Source of the DNA: Pseudomicrostroma phylloplanum
Taxonomy: Eukaryota > Basidiomycota > Exobasidiomycetes > Microstromatales
Direction of reading: 5' to 3'
DNA: 64,000 nt
Assembly: GCA_039545275.1 (NCBI GenBank)
Contig: BCHS01000003.1
Coordinates: 62,001-126,000, forward strand
Notes under the pieces: generated by a model
What the model was told of the DNA's origin: nothing
The model's database searches: none
What the model saw: the letters and a program-made list of their open reading frames with translations, nothing else
In this document: positions 23,011 through 35,151 of the stretch, in pieces
How the letters are laid out: every line of letters starts with the position of its first letter
Numbering within the stretch: position 1 is the first letter of the stretch
Made by a program: the position numbers and the translations under genes

Positions 23011-26000
23011 CTAGTTGGCCACACCTGCAACGGCGGCGGATGGAGTGCAGTACTCCGAGTCCTTTGCAGGATTGAGGAGCCAATGCGGCATGGGCAGCAG
23101 CTTGAGCAGGGTGACCGACAGGACAAAGACGACGAGGGCATTGATGGAGGAGCCAGCATCTAGAGCGGCCGACTGCGAGAAGGTGGGCAAGAGAGGGGGA
23201 GAAAGACAGAGGAGTTGAGATGGCGAGTCAGCCGGGGTCAAGGTGATCAGCGCTAGTCAAACCGGCGTGGTACTGACCAGGACGTAATTACTGCGTCGAA
23301 GAGCAGGAGGGAAGAGCACAAGGGAAGGAAGAGCACACGGGAAAGAAGAGCATAAGGAAAGGTAAAGCAACAGAGAAGGAATCAGCTGCTAGCCCACTGC
23401 GGGACTGCCTTCAGCGGGCAGACTGAACTCACTATCGAGCAAACCACTTCGGCCTCTTCTCCCTGGCCCACTTCTGACTCAAGAAGCTCGCCGTGAACCC
23501 GCTGAGAATGATATTCGTCGGCACCTGAGGCGCCGCATTTGCCCCATGCAAAAAGATGGGGAAGGCGACTTTGCTCAGGTCGATTCCTCTGAGGGCGAGT
23601 GGCTTGGCGTAGAGCTTGTGGGCAAAGTAGAAGGGGAGAGGGAGGAGGAAGCCGAGGACGAAGCCGTAGTAGAGGACGCGATATTCGCCTGAGAAGAACT
23701 CGGCGGGGCCGATGGCTCCCCCTGGTGCAAAGACGGTCGAGGAAGAAGGCTCGATGTCAGTTGACGAAAGCGAGGGCGCACGATGTTTGATGTCTACTCA
23801 CAGATGATCGAGGCACTCCAGAAAATGTGCACCTTGCGACCGTCCCACTGTCCAGTGGGGTCCACTACCTCGCCGCTCAAATACGGAATATAGCCGCTGG
23901 CTGGCGAGAGCACGAACGAGAGAACGGTATAGTTGACGATGCAGCCGATGATAGTGCCGAGTAGCTGAGCGAGGAACATTGACTTGGGCGGGATCTGGAG
24001 AGGGGGCATAGCAGATCTAGAAGTCAGCTTGAATGCAGCGGTGGACGTCGCGCTCTCAACACTGACCTTCATATACAGAGCTGTTGGGAAGTAGGGTTCA
24101 GAGAAGGTTCACTATCAGTGAAATCCTTCAGTGATCTCTCGATCTCGCGCTTTTCCTCACTCACCAAGTTTGAGGTCTACGATAAGGTCCAGCGCTTGCG
24201 ACATGGCCATGTAGCCGTAGCATTTGAAGCAGACGTCTAGCAGCAGGGTGGAGAGCGGGAAAGAGAAGGATCAGGACCATAAGCAGAAAGGCAGCACGGC
24301 TGACTCGTCTGGGCTCACTAGCAATGGGTCGGCCAGGAAGCATGTATCCGGCGACGAACTCGGTGATGACCTGGAGGAAGAAAGACAAAAAGGGGGTGTT
24401 TATGTCAGTGGAGTACCCCTCATGGGCTCAAGGTCGAGGTAGCTCACATTCAATCCCACCCCAGTGTCAGATACGGCCTTGATGATCCCCACCGGTACCA
24501 AGAAGGTGAGAGCGACAAGAATCGCAATCAGAAGTCCCCACACTGGTAGCTGCAGAGGCGCAAATGCCACCAGGATGATCGAGGTAGCCAGCGAAACGGC
24601 CAGGGTGGCAAAGTACCAGGACTTTGGTACGCTTTCGTAGTTGCGCATCGCCCGGTTGTGGTAGTCGTCATGGACTGGATTGCTCAGCGCTCTCACCACG
24701 TCTCCCCTGTGCCAGAGGAAGATGTGCATGAGCAGGGACGTGAGGATTGCAAAGGCGATACCGTAGCTGATGGCAAAGTAAGGCGTCAGCATGATGGGGC
24801 CTTCCGTCTTCCACTTGACGAGATCGAGAGTGTTGTCTGACTTTAGCACATTGCTGACGTTGAACCTCTCGCGAGGGACTGAGGCAGTGTAGAGTCCGGA
24901 GCCCAGCGCGGATGGGAAGGAAGAGGCGTCCCAGAGGTTGAAGTAGAAGTAGAGCAAGGGCATGATGATCCACATCATCAGAGCGAAGCCCGAGTAGTAG
25001 TTGAGCGCTGCCCACCATGGCTGGAAGAGGGGCCCACTGCCGCCGATGGCAGTCCAGTCCAGGGAGATGTTGCCCAGACCAAAGCCCTTGTAGCCGCTGC
25101 TGAGCGTCCTCGATACTGGGCTCTCGTGATTGACCAGGCAGAGGATCGCTATACTGCTCAGTGTGGGAGCCATCAGCGCTGGCAGGAATTGGTACGAGAA
25201 AATCCCGAGGAAGGCAACTACGAAGAACCTCAGCCTGCGCCTCATGTCCAAGCTCTGCGCTCCATGTAGCGTATGGAACAGCGAAGTGGTGACGAGCGTA
25301 GAGGGGAAAATCATCGAAGGCGTCTTGACGAGGAGATTGTGCACCAGTCCGGCGAAACCAAAGCCTAACAGCTGCGTGGAGAACAGCAGCGAGAGGGAAG
25401 AGATGGGTCCCATGCGCTGGTTGAAGAAGAGGATCTGAATATTGAGGATGTCGGAGGCATATGCCGAAGAGGCTCCCGAAGAGGCTGTGGAGTGACCGGG
25501 ACAAAGAGGGTCAGTTCAAGCATTCGAGGCATCGTCTTCGCGATCGTAGCTCACCTATCACTCCTACGAGCAGGTGCTCCTTGATGCTGAATGGGCCCGG
25601 ATTGAGCTCGACTGGTCCGATCAACGGCAGCATCACTGTCCGCTCCGGGACATTGCGGGCGAGCCATCTACCTACTGGTAGAGATACGAGGATCACAAAG
25701 TAGGAAGAGAAGCCAGGCGAGTTAGACTTGTAGAAGAAGAGCTACGACAGGGGTGCGGGCGGAGATATCAGCACCTGCCGTCAGCCTCCAGCGAGAGTCC
25801 CACTAGCCCGGCGTCCCGTCCACTCACCTGCGCTACTGCAGCTCCCAGAACTGCAAAGAAGGATCCGATCATGACTGCTCGCAGCGTCAAGGCAGGCAAC
25901 GTAGGATCGTCCGTCTCTGGGACTGCCCGCTTGACGAGAGTCAGGGGATCACTTGGGTCCAAGCCATCATCGGGACCCTTGTGGTGCCCATCGTCATCGT

Positions 26001-26301
26001 CGTCCTCGGCAGCGAGGCCGTTGGCTCTTCTGCTTGGCCTTCCGCTAGGCAGGAACTCATCCAGCTCTAGCGCCCCATGCTCCTCGTCATCATCTTCGTC
26101 CAGCCCCCTCCTCTTGGACTCGACGTCTTCCAGTCCATCGTCTGTCTGGGACTGCGAGTGCCTTCGCCGGGCCGATATCGGGGTCAGGCTGCGCTGCGAT
26201 GAGGATGATGACCCGGAGAGATTGGCGAGTGATGGGATAGTGGCGGCACTCGCATCGGGAATGGGCTGATAGCGGCTCGAGGAAGGATGGGCGGGGTCCA
26301 T
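23011..26301 (-). CDS. OPT-family oligopeptide transporter
   Basis: Ten exons join in frame to 830 aa: 26301-25828, 25741-25555, 25484-24448, 24370-24319, 24236-24165, 24080-24067, 23994-23802, 23721-23433, 23290-23278, 23172-23011. Diagnostic OPT motifs: ELNPGPFSIKEHLL near residue 210; ASSAYASDILNIQ; SGYKGFGLGNISLDWTAIGG; PVGIIKAVSDTGVGLNVITE (across an intron); GRPIANVCFKCYGYMAMSQA (across an intron); ending with YNYVLSAALDAGSSINAL. The N-terminal 130 residues are a disordered acidic tail. OPT proteins import tetra/pentapeptides, glutathione or metal-chelate peptides with protons; the substrate is not assignable. Two exons are only 14 and 13 nt long, needed to complete conserved motifs, so they are real. 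Confidence 0.92.
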
Positions 26302-27033
26302 CGCAGCAAGCGCGTCGGAACGGCGCGTCCGAGCTGACAGGCGCTGCTCGATGCCGAAGGAGGGTTGGAGCTCGACTAGAGGATTGGGTGGCGATACGGT
26401 CTCTCTATCTCATACAGCTGTGAGGGTCAGAATGATGGGGGCTGTACTGCTATGGTTGCCAGGGGCCGAGGGGAGGAAGGAAGGAAGGAGGGAGTCGGTG
26501 CCGATCTCCCTTTGCTGCAAGCAACACAGACACACGCCCGCGCTCAGGCCACCGGAGAATTCTCGGGCCGCTCAGGCACACGAGGCGCGCACCTCTCTCA
26601 GCATGCCAGACAGGCAATACCAATGCGCCATGCTGCGTCTGACCTTCTACCGAGCGGCGTCTGTAAGGCACGACTCTGATTCAGGAAACGATACGATTCT
26701 TCACTCCGAGTAGCCTCAATGATTTAACTCTACGCCCGTAGAGATCGGAGTGATCACGATCGTGTGCCTGAAGGCGCTTGGTCCTCCGGAGATCTCACCA
26801 CATGACGTAAAGGCTTACAATGCGCCGATCTCTTGAGCTCGATCTTGGATTTCCACTAGGACCATAGTAATCCCACCATTCTGCCAGTGCGTCAGCCCCA
26901 CCTCAACGAAGTGAGTCGGCACAAGCATTGCCGCTGCACAGCTCCGTACCTCAAAGATGCCGCCTTCGAGAGGAACTCCGAGGTCTTCTCTTCACCTTCA
27001 TACCTTCCTTCTGCTCCATTGTCCGCAGACAAT
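26302..27033. promoter_or_regulatory. Divergent promoter region of the OPT gene (-) and S1 (+)
   Basis: Marks the left boundary of the plus-strand array. No gene seen; short frames here lack conservation. S1 shows no obvious copy of the promoter blocks shared by the other members. Confidence 0.4.
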
Positions 27034-28264
27034 ATGCCACCCCGCACCAATCGCTCAATCACGAGGTCCTCACGAGCTGATCTGACCTTGATGCCAGACG
27101 AGATTCTGTGGGAGGTGGGTAGGCTTGCCTCACTAGCGGAGTGACGGGGCAGCGTATGTAGTGACTGACCCTCGTGCTGTATCAACATTCTCTCATCTCG
27201 ATGCGATGCTACAGGTCTGCCTTCGAATTGACAATCTTGAGGACCTCGCCCAGGTTTGTCGACGCCTGCACCGTACGTAGGATTTTTGAACTGTCGAGGG
27301 GCGATGCTCCGAGGTGCTTGCTGCTGCAGTGAACTTGGAAGACACTGAAATTCTTGCCTTGACTACTGCAACAGTTTTCTCAAAGAGCAGCACCCTTCGT
27401 GCACAGTACCTCGTACAGATCTATGGCCGACCGTTTGCGATGTTTCATGCCATCGCTCGACCTGGGATTTTTAACCCCCTGCTTTGCAAGGTAAGGAAGT
27501 CGGTGCATACATGAGCAACAACATGACAATGACTGTAGTCTCCTCAGCAGGACTTGATCGCAGCGGGAGCTACCATCTCTCTAGCACTCATCCAAGAGTT
27601 GACAAAGGTAAGCCCGGTCTCGAGAGCTTTGAGCAACAGGTCCCGATGTCAATATCACAGCTGCCTCTCACGTCACGCTCACTCCACTCAGCGCTTCTTC
27701 TCGTCGGGCTACGCTCGTATTGAATATGCAAAGAAGGACTCCTGGTGCTTGAACCTCACGTTCCTCGCTGCCACAGCTGTCATCATTGAAGGGGCTATCA
27801 GAGTCAGTGCAGAAGAAGGTCACCCGGAGATGCAGAGAGACTGCTAATCTCATACAATTGCCTCACCGTGCAGTACCCTCATCTCAGATTGGAGACGTCC
27901 GAGATGGAGCTCTTCCTAGATTGGACCACCGGGCGCATTGTTCTATCGCGCTCAGCACTGGAAACTATGTTTCTTGAGCGACAATTTGCCCCGCTGCCCT
28001 TGCGCATGGAGCAATACAAGGCCCACTACACGAAGAACTTGGTCTCCAATGTCCTCGAGAATGTGAGTGGGCCCCATTGCTGCGACAGTAGAGCCGACCT
28101 GGGTCATAGCAGCAGCGCTTGTCTCACCACGAACCTTCCTCTGCCCTTCACAGGCCGCCATCGTAAGCGAGCTGCTGTACGCTCAGCTCATCCACAACTC
28201 CCGCAAGCGGAAGGCTCCAGTCGTCTCTGGCTGTCCTTCCAAGATCAAAATGACCAAGACCTGA
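27034..28264 (+). CDS. S1: short F-box-like tandem-family protein
   Basis: Seven exons: 27034-27114, 27215-27272, 27375-27490, 27551-27607, 27692-27802, 27874-28062, 28154-28264; 240 aa. Exon lengths 81/58/116/57/111/189/111 match the other S genes. F-box-like start LMPDEILWE, intron, VCLRIDNLEDLAQVCRRLH; then LRAQYLVQIYGRPFAMFHAI, LIAAGATISLALIQELTK, a Trp-containing helix pair (EMELFLDWTTG) and FAPLPLRM. The short Lys/Arg-rich tail ends the protein. The fifth intron has a GTCAGT donor. No known domain beyond the F-box resemblance; function unknown. An F-box would place it in an SCF ubiquitin ligase, but Skp1 binding is inference. Confidence 0.78.
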
Positions 28265-28930
28265 GCAAAGCTATTCTGTTTCTCAGCGTACCTCTGGAAA
28301 GGCTGCGATGTTGGGAGCCTCAAGGCTCTCAGAGGAGCTGTCTTGCCTACCAACTGTCCCTCCTTACGATGTCACCTGTAGACCTTGCGCTTGCTCGCTG
28401 CCGACTGCTCAATCTCGGTCTATCTAGACTGTCTCATTCTGATGGTCGACTGGCGTGAGGTTGGGGATGCCTTGTGATGGGTGTGCGAGTCGATTGGCAT
28501 CGGCTATGCTTGCCTCTTTCTTCCTACGTTGACATGTGTTGCTGGCACGGTGTGGCACATCCCAAATCTGACGGGGAAAGCGTACAAGGCCTCGTAGGGC
28601 ATTCCAGTGTACATGCAGCCGCAGATACTACAACCGGTGGTCCTGCCTCAGAGCGAGTCATCGAATTGCCAGCTCACCAGAAAAGTATGAGCTGTCCAGC
28701 CGCGCAATCAATTGACTCGATCCTCGTCTATGGACAGACTCTCGCCACATATCGAATTCTGGCTTCATACCTCTGGGCCGAGGGAGTCTTTCCAGCGAGC
28801 TCAGCAATGAGGAGGCGTCAGCATGACTGGTGCGCGCTTCGTGCCTTCATTAAAGCGGGCGCCGGAAAGGCAGGTACCTTTCTCTCCTACCTTCACCAAC
28901 CTACTCAGCATCACGACCCCTCGACCGAAA
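28265..28930. other. Intergenic region S1-S2
   Basis: Contains GATTGGC at about 28489-28495 (inverted CCAAT). The block 28835-28930 also occurs, diverged, before the S relic at 34377. No gene supported. Confidence 0.45.
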
Positions 28931-30133
28931 ATGCTATGCCGTATCAAACGTGAAGCAGCAGCAGAGGTCTACATACCCAATCTGGCTACAATGCCCGAAG
29001 AGATCCTGTGGGAGGTGAGCAGGTGTCTTACTGAAGTGTACAATACATGGGCTTCAGGGCACTCAGTCCGCGCCCGCCTTCCTTCATCCTCACCTTCCGC
29101 TTTAGATCGGCGTGCGCGTAGATTCCCTCGAGAACTTCGAGAGAGTGTGCGTGCGCTTCTATGGTGCGTAAGACCACTGAGCGATCACTTCTTCATGCCT
29201 ACGGCTTCAGCTGAGCTCGACGAGCATAAGATTCTCCTTGCACCTTGCTTGAGTCAGACCTCTCTCAGACGAGCACTGTTCGCGCCGAACCATCTCATGC
29301 GCAGGTACGGGTCAACCTATGCGCTCTTTCACGCCATCGCACGCCCGAGGCTTTTCAGAACAGAGCTTCTCCAGGTAAGCAGGGCCATTAAAGATATCTA
29401 GAGGGGCACAGACTGACGAGGATTCCTCACCAGGATCTGATCGCCGCTGGTGCTCCGTTCTCCTTGGCGCTCGTGCAAGAACTTGCCAAGGTACCTGCGC
29501 TACGAACAACGCACAGAGGCGGCCTTGCACTGACCCAACACGAGTACTCATGTCCTTTGCCATGCAGCGCTACTTCTCCACGGGTACGACTCGAGGAGTG
29601 TACGAGAAGGACGACCCGCGGGGCTTGAACATCACCATCTCTGCAGCCCTCGCTGTGATCAGTGAGGGGGCTAAGCGAGTCAGTCTAGAGGAGCAAGCAG
29701 GTACGAGTGGCAGCGCTGAGCTGATCCTCTCCTGAAACTCTACACTCAGTACAAGAATCTCAGATGGGACCGTCCCGATCAGGAACGCTACCTTCAGTGG
29801 ACTGCCGGCTGGCTCGTCCTACCGCACGCAAAACTCGAGGAAATGTTCTTGGACCGCCAATTTGCGCCACTGCCTCTGCGCACGAAAGAGGTCAATGCCC
29901 TGCCCGTGCAAAGCGATCTATCTAAACTGCTCGAGATGGTAAGTCCCTGAAGGCTGAGCATCAGGCACAAGCTACAATGTATCACAGCCTGCTTTCCTAG
30001 CTCAGCTCACATTTCGCTTCATCTCTCTTAGACTTCCACCGTAAGCGAGCTCATGTACACTCAGCGTGTCCGCAATCTCAACAAGAGAAAGGCTTTGTCG
30101 GACAGCACCTCGAGAAAGAGACCTCGAATGTGA
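28931..30133 (+). CDS. S2: short F-box-like tandem-family gene with a one-base insertion in exon 3
   Basis: Exons 28931-29014, 29106-29163, exon 3, 29434-29490, 29568-29678, 29750-29938, 30032-30133. Exon 3 is the problem. The acceptor matching all paralogues (AG at 29256-29257) gives 117 nt instead of the invariant 116, with an extra C at 29290/29291, so LSQTSTVRA and HLMRRYG lie in different frames. Using another AG at 29209-29210 instead (47-nt intron) keeps one frame and gives 254 aa, but replaces the conserved RAQYFL-like segment. So S2 is either a damaged gene or one rescued by a shifted splice site. The remaining parts are intact: MPEEILWE, DLIAAGAPFSLALVQELAK, FAPLPLRT and a basic C-terminus (RKRPRM). 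Confidence 0.62.
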
Positions 30134-30860
30134 AGGACAATGAGAACGCGCTACGACGGGCTGTGGATTGAAATTCGTGCGCAGAAACAGAGCTGCGTGT
30201 CCCCCTGGCTAAAGCGCCCCCTGAGGCTGTCCCCCTGACGGAAACTGATGTCTACTGAGCTCTCTCGACAATCTGCATTCACCACTGTCTCGTTTCACTG
30301 ACTGAGTGATGTGAGGAAGGCTTTCAGTAGAGCCCCACCCCGTCATGCTAGCTGTGCTCCGTACCCTTGGCATGGCGCTCGCATTGCCTGGCGTACCGAG
30401 GTGATTGGCGGAGCCTCGAAGGCGTGGCGCCAAAAGTCACGGCTGGTGAGCCGAGGCGGAAGCGGAGCTGAGCCGCGTGCGGGGTGAGCTGCAGGCCCGG
30501 CGAAGACTGCAGCCTTCTTGCAGGCGAGGGTCGGCCTTGCCTACTCCTTGACGCTGCGGAAGGGGAGCATCTGAGAAAGGTCAAGGTTGTTTCTACGGCA
30601 ATATCATGGTCTGCGATATAGACTGGAGGGGACTGCAAGTGAGGCTGTCTGATTCGCTGAGGCCTCGGAGCTGTGTGCTGCCGCTTCCAGTCAGGCACGG
30701 ACGGACGCGTGAGCTCGTGCGCGTCGCGAGGTGGCGGAAGTATAGAGGGGAGGGAATATATACCTGCAGAGCTTAGACCACGCTGTTTGCCTCTTTCCTC
30801 CTTCACCATCCATCTCAGTCCACAACACCCCTCACCTCCCTGGTTCTCCCCTCCCCACCC
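30134..30860. promoter_or_regulatory. Intergenic region S2-M1 with M-type promoter block
   Basis: The block 30371-30444, including GATTGGC (30403-30409), is also found upstream of M2 at 34667-34731, both about 450 bases before the start codon. A TATATA lies at 30757-30762. No gene seen. Confidence 0.5.
30757..30762 (+). promoter_or_regulatory. Putative TATA box of M1
   Basis: TATATA, 99 bases upstream of the M1 ATG at 30861. Spacing and position fit a core promoter; nothing more supports it. Confidence 0.35.
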
Positions 30861-33800
30861 ATGATGCAGGCCGAGTCTGCCTCTCCCCCCCAGGGCGGCG
30901 GGGTCTCCCTGGCGTTGTTGCCTGACGAGATTCTTTTTCAGGTGAGAGCCGCTCTTTTCGCAGCGTACTGCACGTAGAAGAAAGCAACTCATCCGCGGTG
31001 TTTTTCGAGATGCATCCTTCGCCTGCAGGTCTGGTTGTTCCTGCCAGAGCCTCAACACATGGCCCAAGTCTCCAAGCGCTTCTACAGTGGGTACAGTCGC
31101 ATAGATGCCTGAGGAGATGAGGAGACACTCAACGGATTAGTCTGCTCGTAGACTTGTCCCGCTCTATCTCACTCCAGGCCCACTGGTTCTTGCATTCGTA
31201 CGGCCGAGCTTATGCGCTATTCTATGCCATTGGTAGGCCAAAGTTGTTCAACAGGCTTCTCTTCCAGGTGCGTCGGACGGCTCGCTGCCTCTTGGCCCAA
31301 ACATGCCTTACTGAACCGCTTTCGGACCTGCAGAAACTCCTCGAGCTGGGCGCAGTCTTCTCTCTCCAGCTCGTACAACAGCTCTACAACGTACGTGCCC
31401 TGCTTGCAGCTACTGTACAGAACTGGATTTGGAACTGACTATGCGGACTCTTCTCTACGATGCAGCGTCGGTACAGTGGCAAAGCCCGCGACGAGTCCTT
31501 TGTCTTGAGGAACTGGGCGAAGAACATCTCTGAGGGAGCGAGTGAGGCAGTTCTCGAACAGGGAGAGAAAATCGTAAGTTCTTACGAGGGCGGCATTGAC
31601 GGTTCCTCTCTTCACTCACGCCCACGCGCCTTTCAACCCTTGTTTCAGTACTCAAAAGAGCTATGCTCGCACATGTGCGGTGTACATAGCTACGTCGCGT
31701 GGATTGCAGGCGACAAAGCTTTGACGGACAGCAGTCTAGAGGATCTCTTCGGAAAATTTACTTTCATCCCTCTTCCACTGCTGTCCTGCATCGGACCGAT
31801 GCATCTGACATTGACAAGTGCCGTCGCCAAAGTACGTGCAACATGTCCCCCATTCCGCCGACTGTAAATGGTCGGCCGTCCACTTACCCGTCATTCCTGC
31901 TTACGCGCTCTCAACAGTGGCCCCGTGCAGCTGCCTACCTCGCTCGGCATGGCATCTTCTTCGACAAAGACCAGAGAAGGACTATCGTCTCGGAGTTGAT
32001 CAACGGTACCGAAAAAGGCGTCTTGGAGCCCTTCCGCAGCACGGCAGCTATTGTGGCTGACTGCGAGATATTACTCAACTTTGAGGCCCAAGATTACTCG
32101 TTCGTCGTGGATGAAGTCTTCGCTGTAAGTGCCGTGACCGGCAGACACCGTACTGTAGTAAAGCCCGGACGACTAATCCCATTGCTGTTGACGTGCAGGC
32201 TGGCATTGTCACTAATCTACGTCTCTGCGAATGCATCGATGATGAGGAGTGGCGCAACGATAACCTCGGTCTAAAGGCCGGCCGTTCCTTTGAGGGTAAG
32301 TGGCCTGCATAGGTACATCCACTGTTGTATCACTCACAGACTTTCTTGTCTCAATCGTCGCAGTCCTCGTACAGTTGCACGCTAAGCAGCTTCTGACGTT
32401 CGACCTCCCTAGTCTCGTGGTCAAAGTGGCGACTCAAATGGCCAACCAATTGGGCAGCTGTGATGTCCTGAATGTCATCTACTTCCTCGTTCACGCCGAC
32501 CATAAGCTCGTCGATGGCTTCGCTCGTTTTCAATGGTAAGCTCTCGGAAAGGATCGTCTCGTAGCTCGTAGCTCGTCAGGCTCGTTTCTCACTCGTGCCA
32601 TCTCGCAATCACTCAGGGTCGCATACTACCTCTTACATCAGCTGGGTTCTCCAAAGCTAGGTGTATTTCCCTTCAAAAGAGAGCTGGTTCTACCCGATGC
32701 AAAGCTTCTGTCGCTTGCCAAGCGAATCGATAACGTGAGCGAGACCGTGCGCCGTACTGTTTGGACCGCGAAGCTGATGTGCAGCTGGGTCTCGTTTATT
32801 CACACTCGACAGCTGCCCGACGAGATCATCACCGTGTTGATGCAGCCTGGCATCTTGGATGATACAGCTGTGCTGCACTTTGCCAAGACGCACAAGCTAA
32901 TCACGGACTGGCCGGCCTTCCTCCGTCGGATCGTCAAGTGCTTGCTACTGGTACCGATGAAGGTGAAATGCAGATTGGAAGCTTTAGCGGGCCGCGCCCA
33001 GACTTGGCACTGACTTCCCCACTCAATCGATACCTTTTGCCGCTCAATTCAGGGCGAATTGCTCATCGCCATCAAAGACTGGGTCTCCTCGTCTCTGAAG
33101 CTCAATTTTGCCGATTTCCTAGGCCCTGAAGTGGAGCGCCATGGTGAGTTGTCTGCACACTAATCTGAGCACCCAAAGCCTGACACGGTGCGTAGCATAC
33201 TGACACCTGTGCGGCTGCCTCAGCATTTCCCTGGCACCTAGGCAAGCCTCTGACCGCGGTCTACTGGCTGATCGACTGCGAATCTTTGGCCGATAACACA
33301 TGCGGGAGCCAGTCTTCAGCTCTCGCAACGGAGCGACTGATTTCTCGTTGTGGAGAGCCAGAGATATGGATGATCGACGATGCCCAGGAATACCTGAAGC
33401 TAAACAGCTACATCGACTTTGGAAACGAGATTGATACCAGCTGCCTTCCTGCCCATTTCCTGGACACGCAACCAGTCACTTCACAGCTTCTGCAATCCTT
33501 CGACTGTACCTTGCCATGCCCTCTTGTGAAGAGACTGGCCAACACACCTTCTCACATAAGCTGCTTAGGGTGAGTGAGGCATGACATTTCGCCTCAGATT
33601 AGCCCTCTGCAGAATATGAACTGACGTTCGGTCGGAAACATGACGACCTCTAGACCCAAGAGCCCCGACCTACTCACTACGTTTCTGGGAGGCCTTTGGC
33701 GACGCAACTCCTCCGCCATCGTGGCGATTTGCCCAAAAGGCTCCATGGCAGAGTGGATCGTACGCGATCATTCTACACTTGAATGGTCCTTGTCAGGCAG

Positions 33801-33948
33801 TAGCTTTCTTGCGAGACGCCGGCACGCCTTCCACTTTTTTCCCCACGGATACGACCCTCGTACCGACGTACCTCGATACAAGATGAAGAAGGGCCGCAAA
33901 GTCAGGATCCCGCCGCCCGCATTGGGCGCCTTAGATCTTCTCTTCTAA
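30861..33948 (+). CDS. M1: medium F-box-like tandem-family protein
   Basis: Fourteen exons: 30861-30941, 31029-31086, 31152-31267, 31334-31390, 31466-31573, 31649-31831, 31918-32124, 32199-32295, 32364-32535, 32617-32734, 32813-32962, 33053-33143, 33224-33569, 33654-33948; 692 aa, all in frame. The N-terminal module is LLPDEILFQ, VWLFLPEPQHMAQVSKRFY, LLELGAVFSLQLVQQLYN and FIPLPLL. Then follow WPRAAAYLARHGIFF, a helical part ending FQW|VAYYLLHQL, the block DEIITVLMQPGILDDTAVL shared with L genes, a segment IDFGNEIDTSCLPA shared only with M2, and a C-terminal block AIVAICPKGSMAEWIVRDH related to the L-type AIVKLCG block. It ends in a basic KMKKGRKVRIPPP tail. No enzyme motif recognised. It follows an S gene (S2), as L1 follows S6. 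Confidence 0.8.
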
Positions 33949-34376
33949 AGGTGCACGAATGGCGCTCACAGTCAGCGCCTCTCAGTACAGTACGGTACGC
34001 TGTATCCCAACCTCCGCTTCTGTTCGGCTTCTAGTCCTGGACGCATCCCACGCGAGGGGCTTCCCACGTCCGTCCTCACGTTCTTGCATGTCAAGCACCC
34101 GATACCTTGCTTTGCTGAGTACTCGATGTCGTACAAATTCTACTTTTCTACATCTGCCTCTTGCGTGAGACCGGCGATGCTTTTTGGCGTAGCTGCTGGA
34201 CCAGCTGTTGTAGTACAATAGCAGCCCTTTACAAAGAGCGAAAGCTACACGACTCCTTGCCAACACGAGCGGCGCGCGCTTCGGACCTCCCTCAAAGCGG
34301 GCGACGGAAAGGAGGAGTGTATCTTTCTCCACATACCCTCCCCAGCATCTTTTCCTCTGAAGACACCGCTTCTGGA
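33949..34376. other. Intergenic region after M1, with promoter remnant of an S gene
   Basis: The part 34260-34376 resembles the promoter of S2 (28835-28930), for instance GCGCGCTTCG and AAAGCGGGCG followed by CGGAAAGG. This argues that an S gene once stood here. Confidence 0.5.
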
Positions 34377-34445
34377 ATGCCACTGCCTAGCAGACGTTCA
34401 GTGGAAACTGTCTACGCAGCCAATCTGGCATGTGGTTCATTTTGA
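34377..34445 (+). pseudogene. Relic of an S gene (promoter and first-exon start only)
   Basis: A 22-codon frame, ATG 34377 to TGA 34445, reads SVETVYAANLA where S2 exon 1 has AAAEVYIPNLA, and then loses the family sequence before the F-box-like MPDEIL. Upstream sequence also matches S2. So the fragment is the 5' end of a lost S gene standing in front of M2, in the same place S2 has before M1. Confidence 0.6.
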
Positions 34446-35151
34446 GGGAGCAGGGACGCTGAGGGACAGTCCAAGCGTCACCTCTTGCGATGGCTTGTTC
34501 CCGGCTGCCTATGACTCGCCCTCATTCGCATTCAACATTGTCAGCTCTCGATAGTCCCTCTTTGAGTGAGCTTGAGATACCTCCGAGAGGTTGCGCAGGA
34601 TGAAGAGGCTAGGCTACCTGTTTGCACGACGTCGAGGTGTCCTCCTATCCTACACTGACCACCGGAATGGCGCTCGCATTATGTGGCGTTCGATGATTGG
34701 CGGAGCCAAAGGCGTGGCGCTCGAGTCGCGGCATGGGAGCTGAGGGCCAAGGCCGGGCTGAGCTGAGCTGAGCTGAGCTGAGCTGCAGGAAGACTGCAGC
34801 CTTCTCCCGTAGAGGTGTCTACCTTCCTGATTTCACTCGATGAGTATACTAGCTTGGCAGGATCAGGACTGCGTTCATGGCGCGATAACGCTCTACTAGT
34901 CATGCTATGGGACTCTTATCGCCGCGTGATCTACTGTACTGGCGGCGCTCTCGGGCCTATGTGCTGCCGCCTTCAGGTCAGGCATAAGCTCCCGCCCACT
35001 TCGGATCCGCTGACGCCGAGCCCGGAACGCGACGCGAGGCGGAAGTGGGGAGGGGCGGCATACAGGCTGAGCTCGGACAGCTACTTGCCGTGCTCATCTC
35101 CCCATCTCACGTCCCTAGACCGCCCTAGCTTCCCTCGTATATTCAGTCACG
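34446..35151. promoter_or_regulatory. M2 promoter region
   Basis: Carries the block shared with M1 (34667-34731, GATTGGC at 34695-34701), a pentamer repeat (34757-34785) and a GC-rich segment with GCGAGGCGGAAGT (35033-35045) similar to the M1 promoter (GCGAGGTGGCGGAAGT at 30726-30741). Confidence 0.5.
34757..34785. repeat. GCTGA pentanucleotide repeat
   Basis: Five full GCTGA units plus GCTG, within the M2 promoter region; likely length-variable. Confidence 0.85.
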
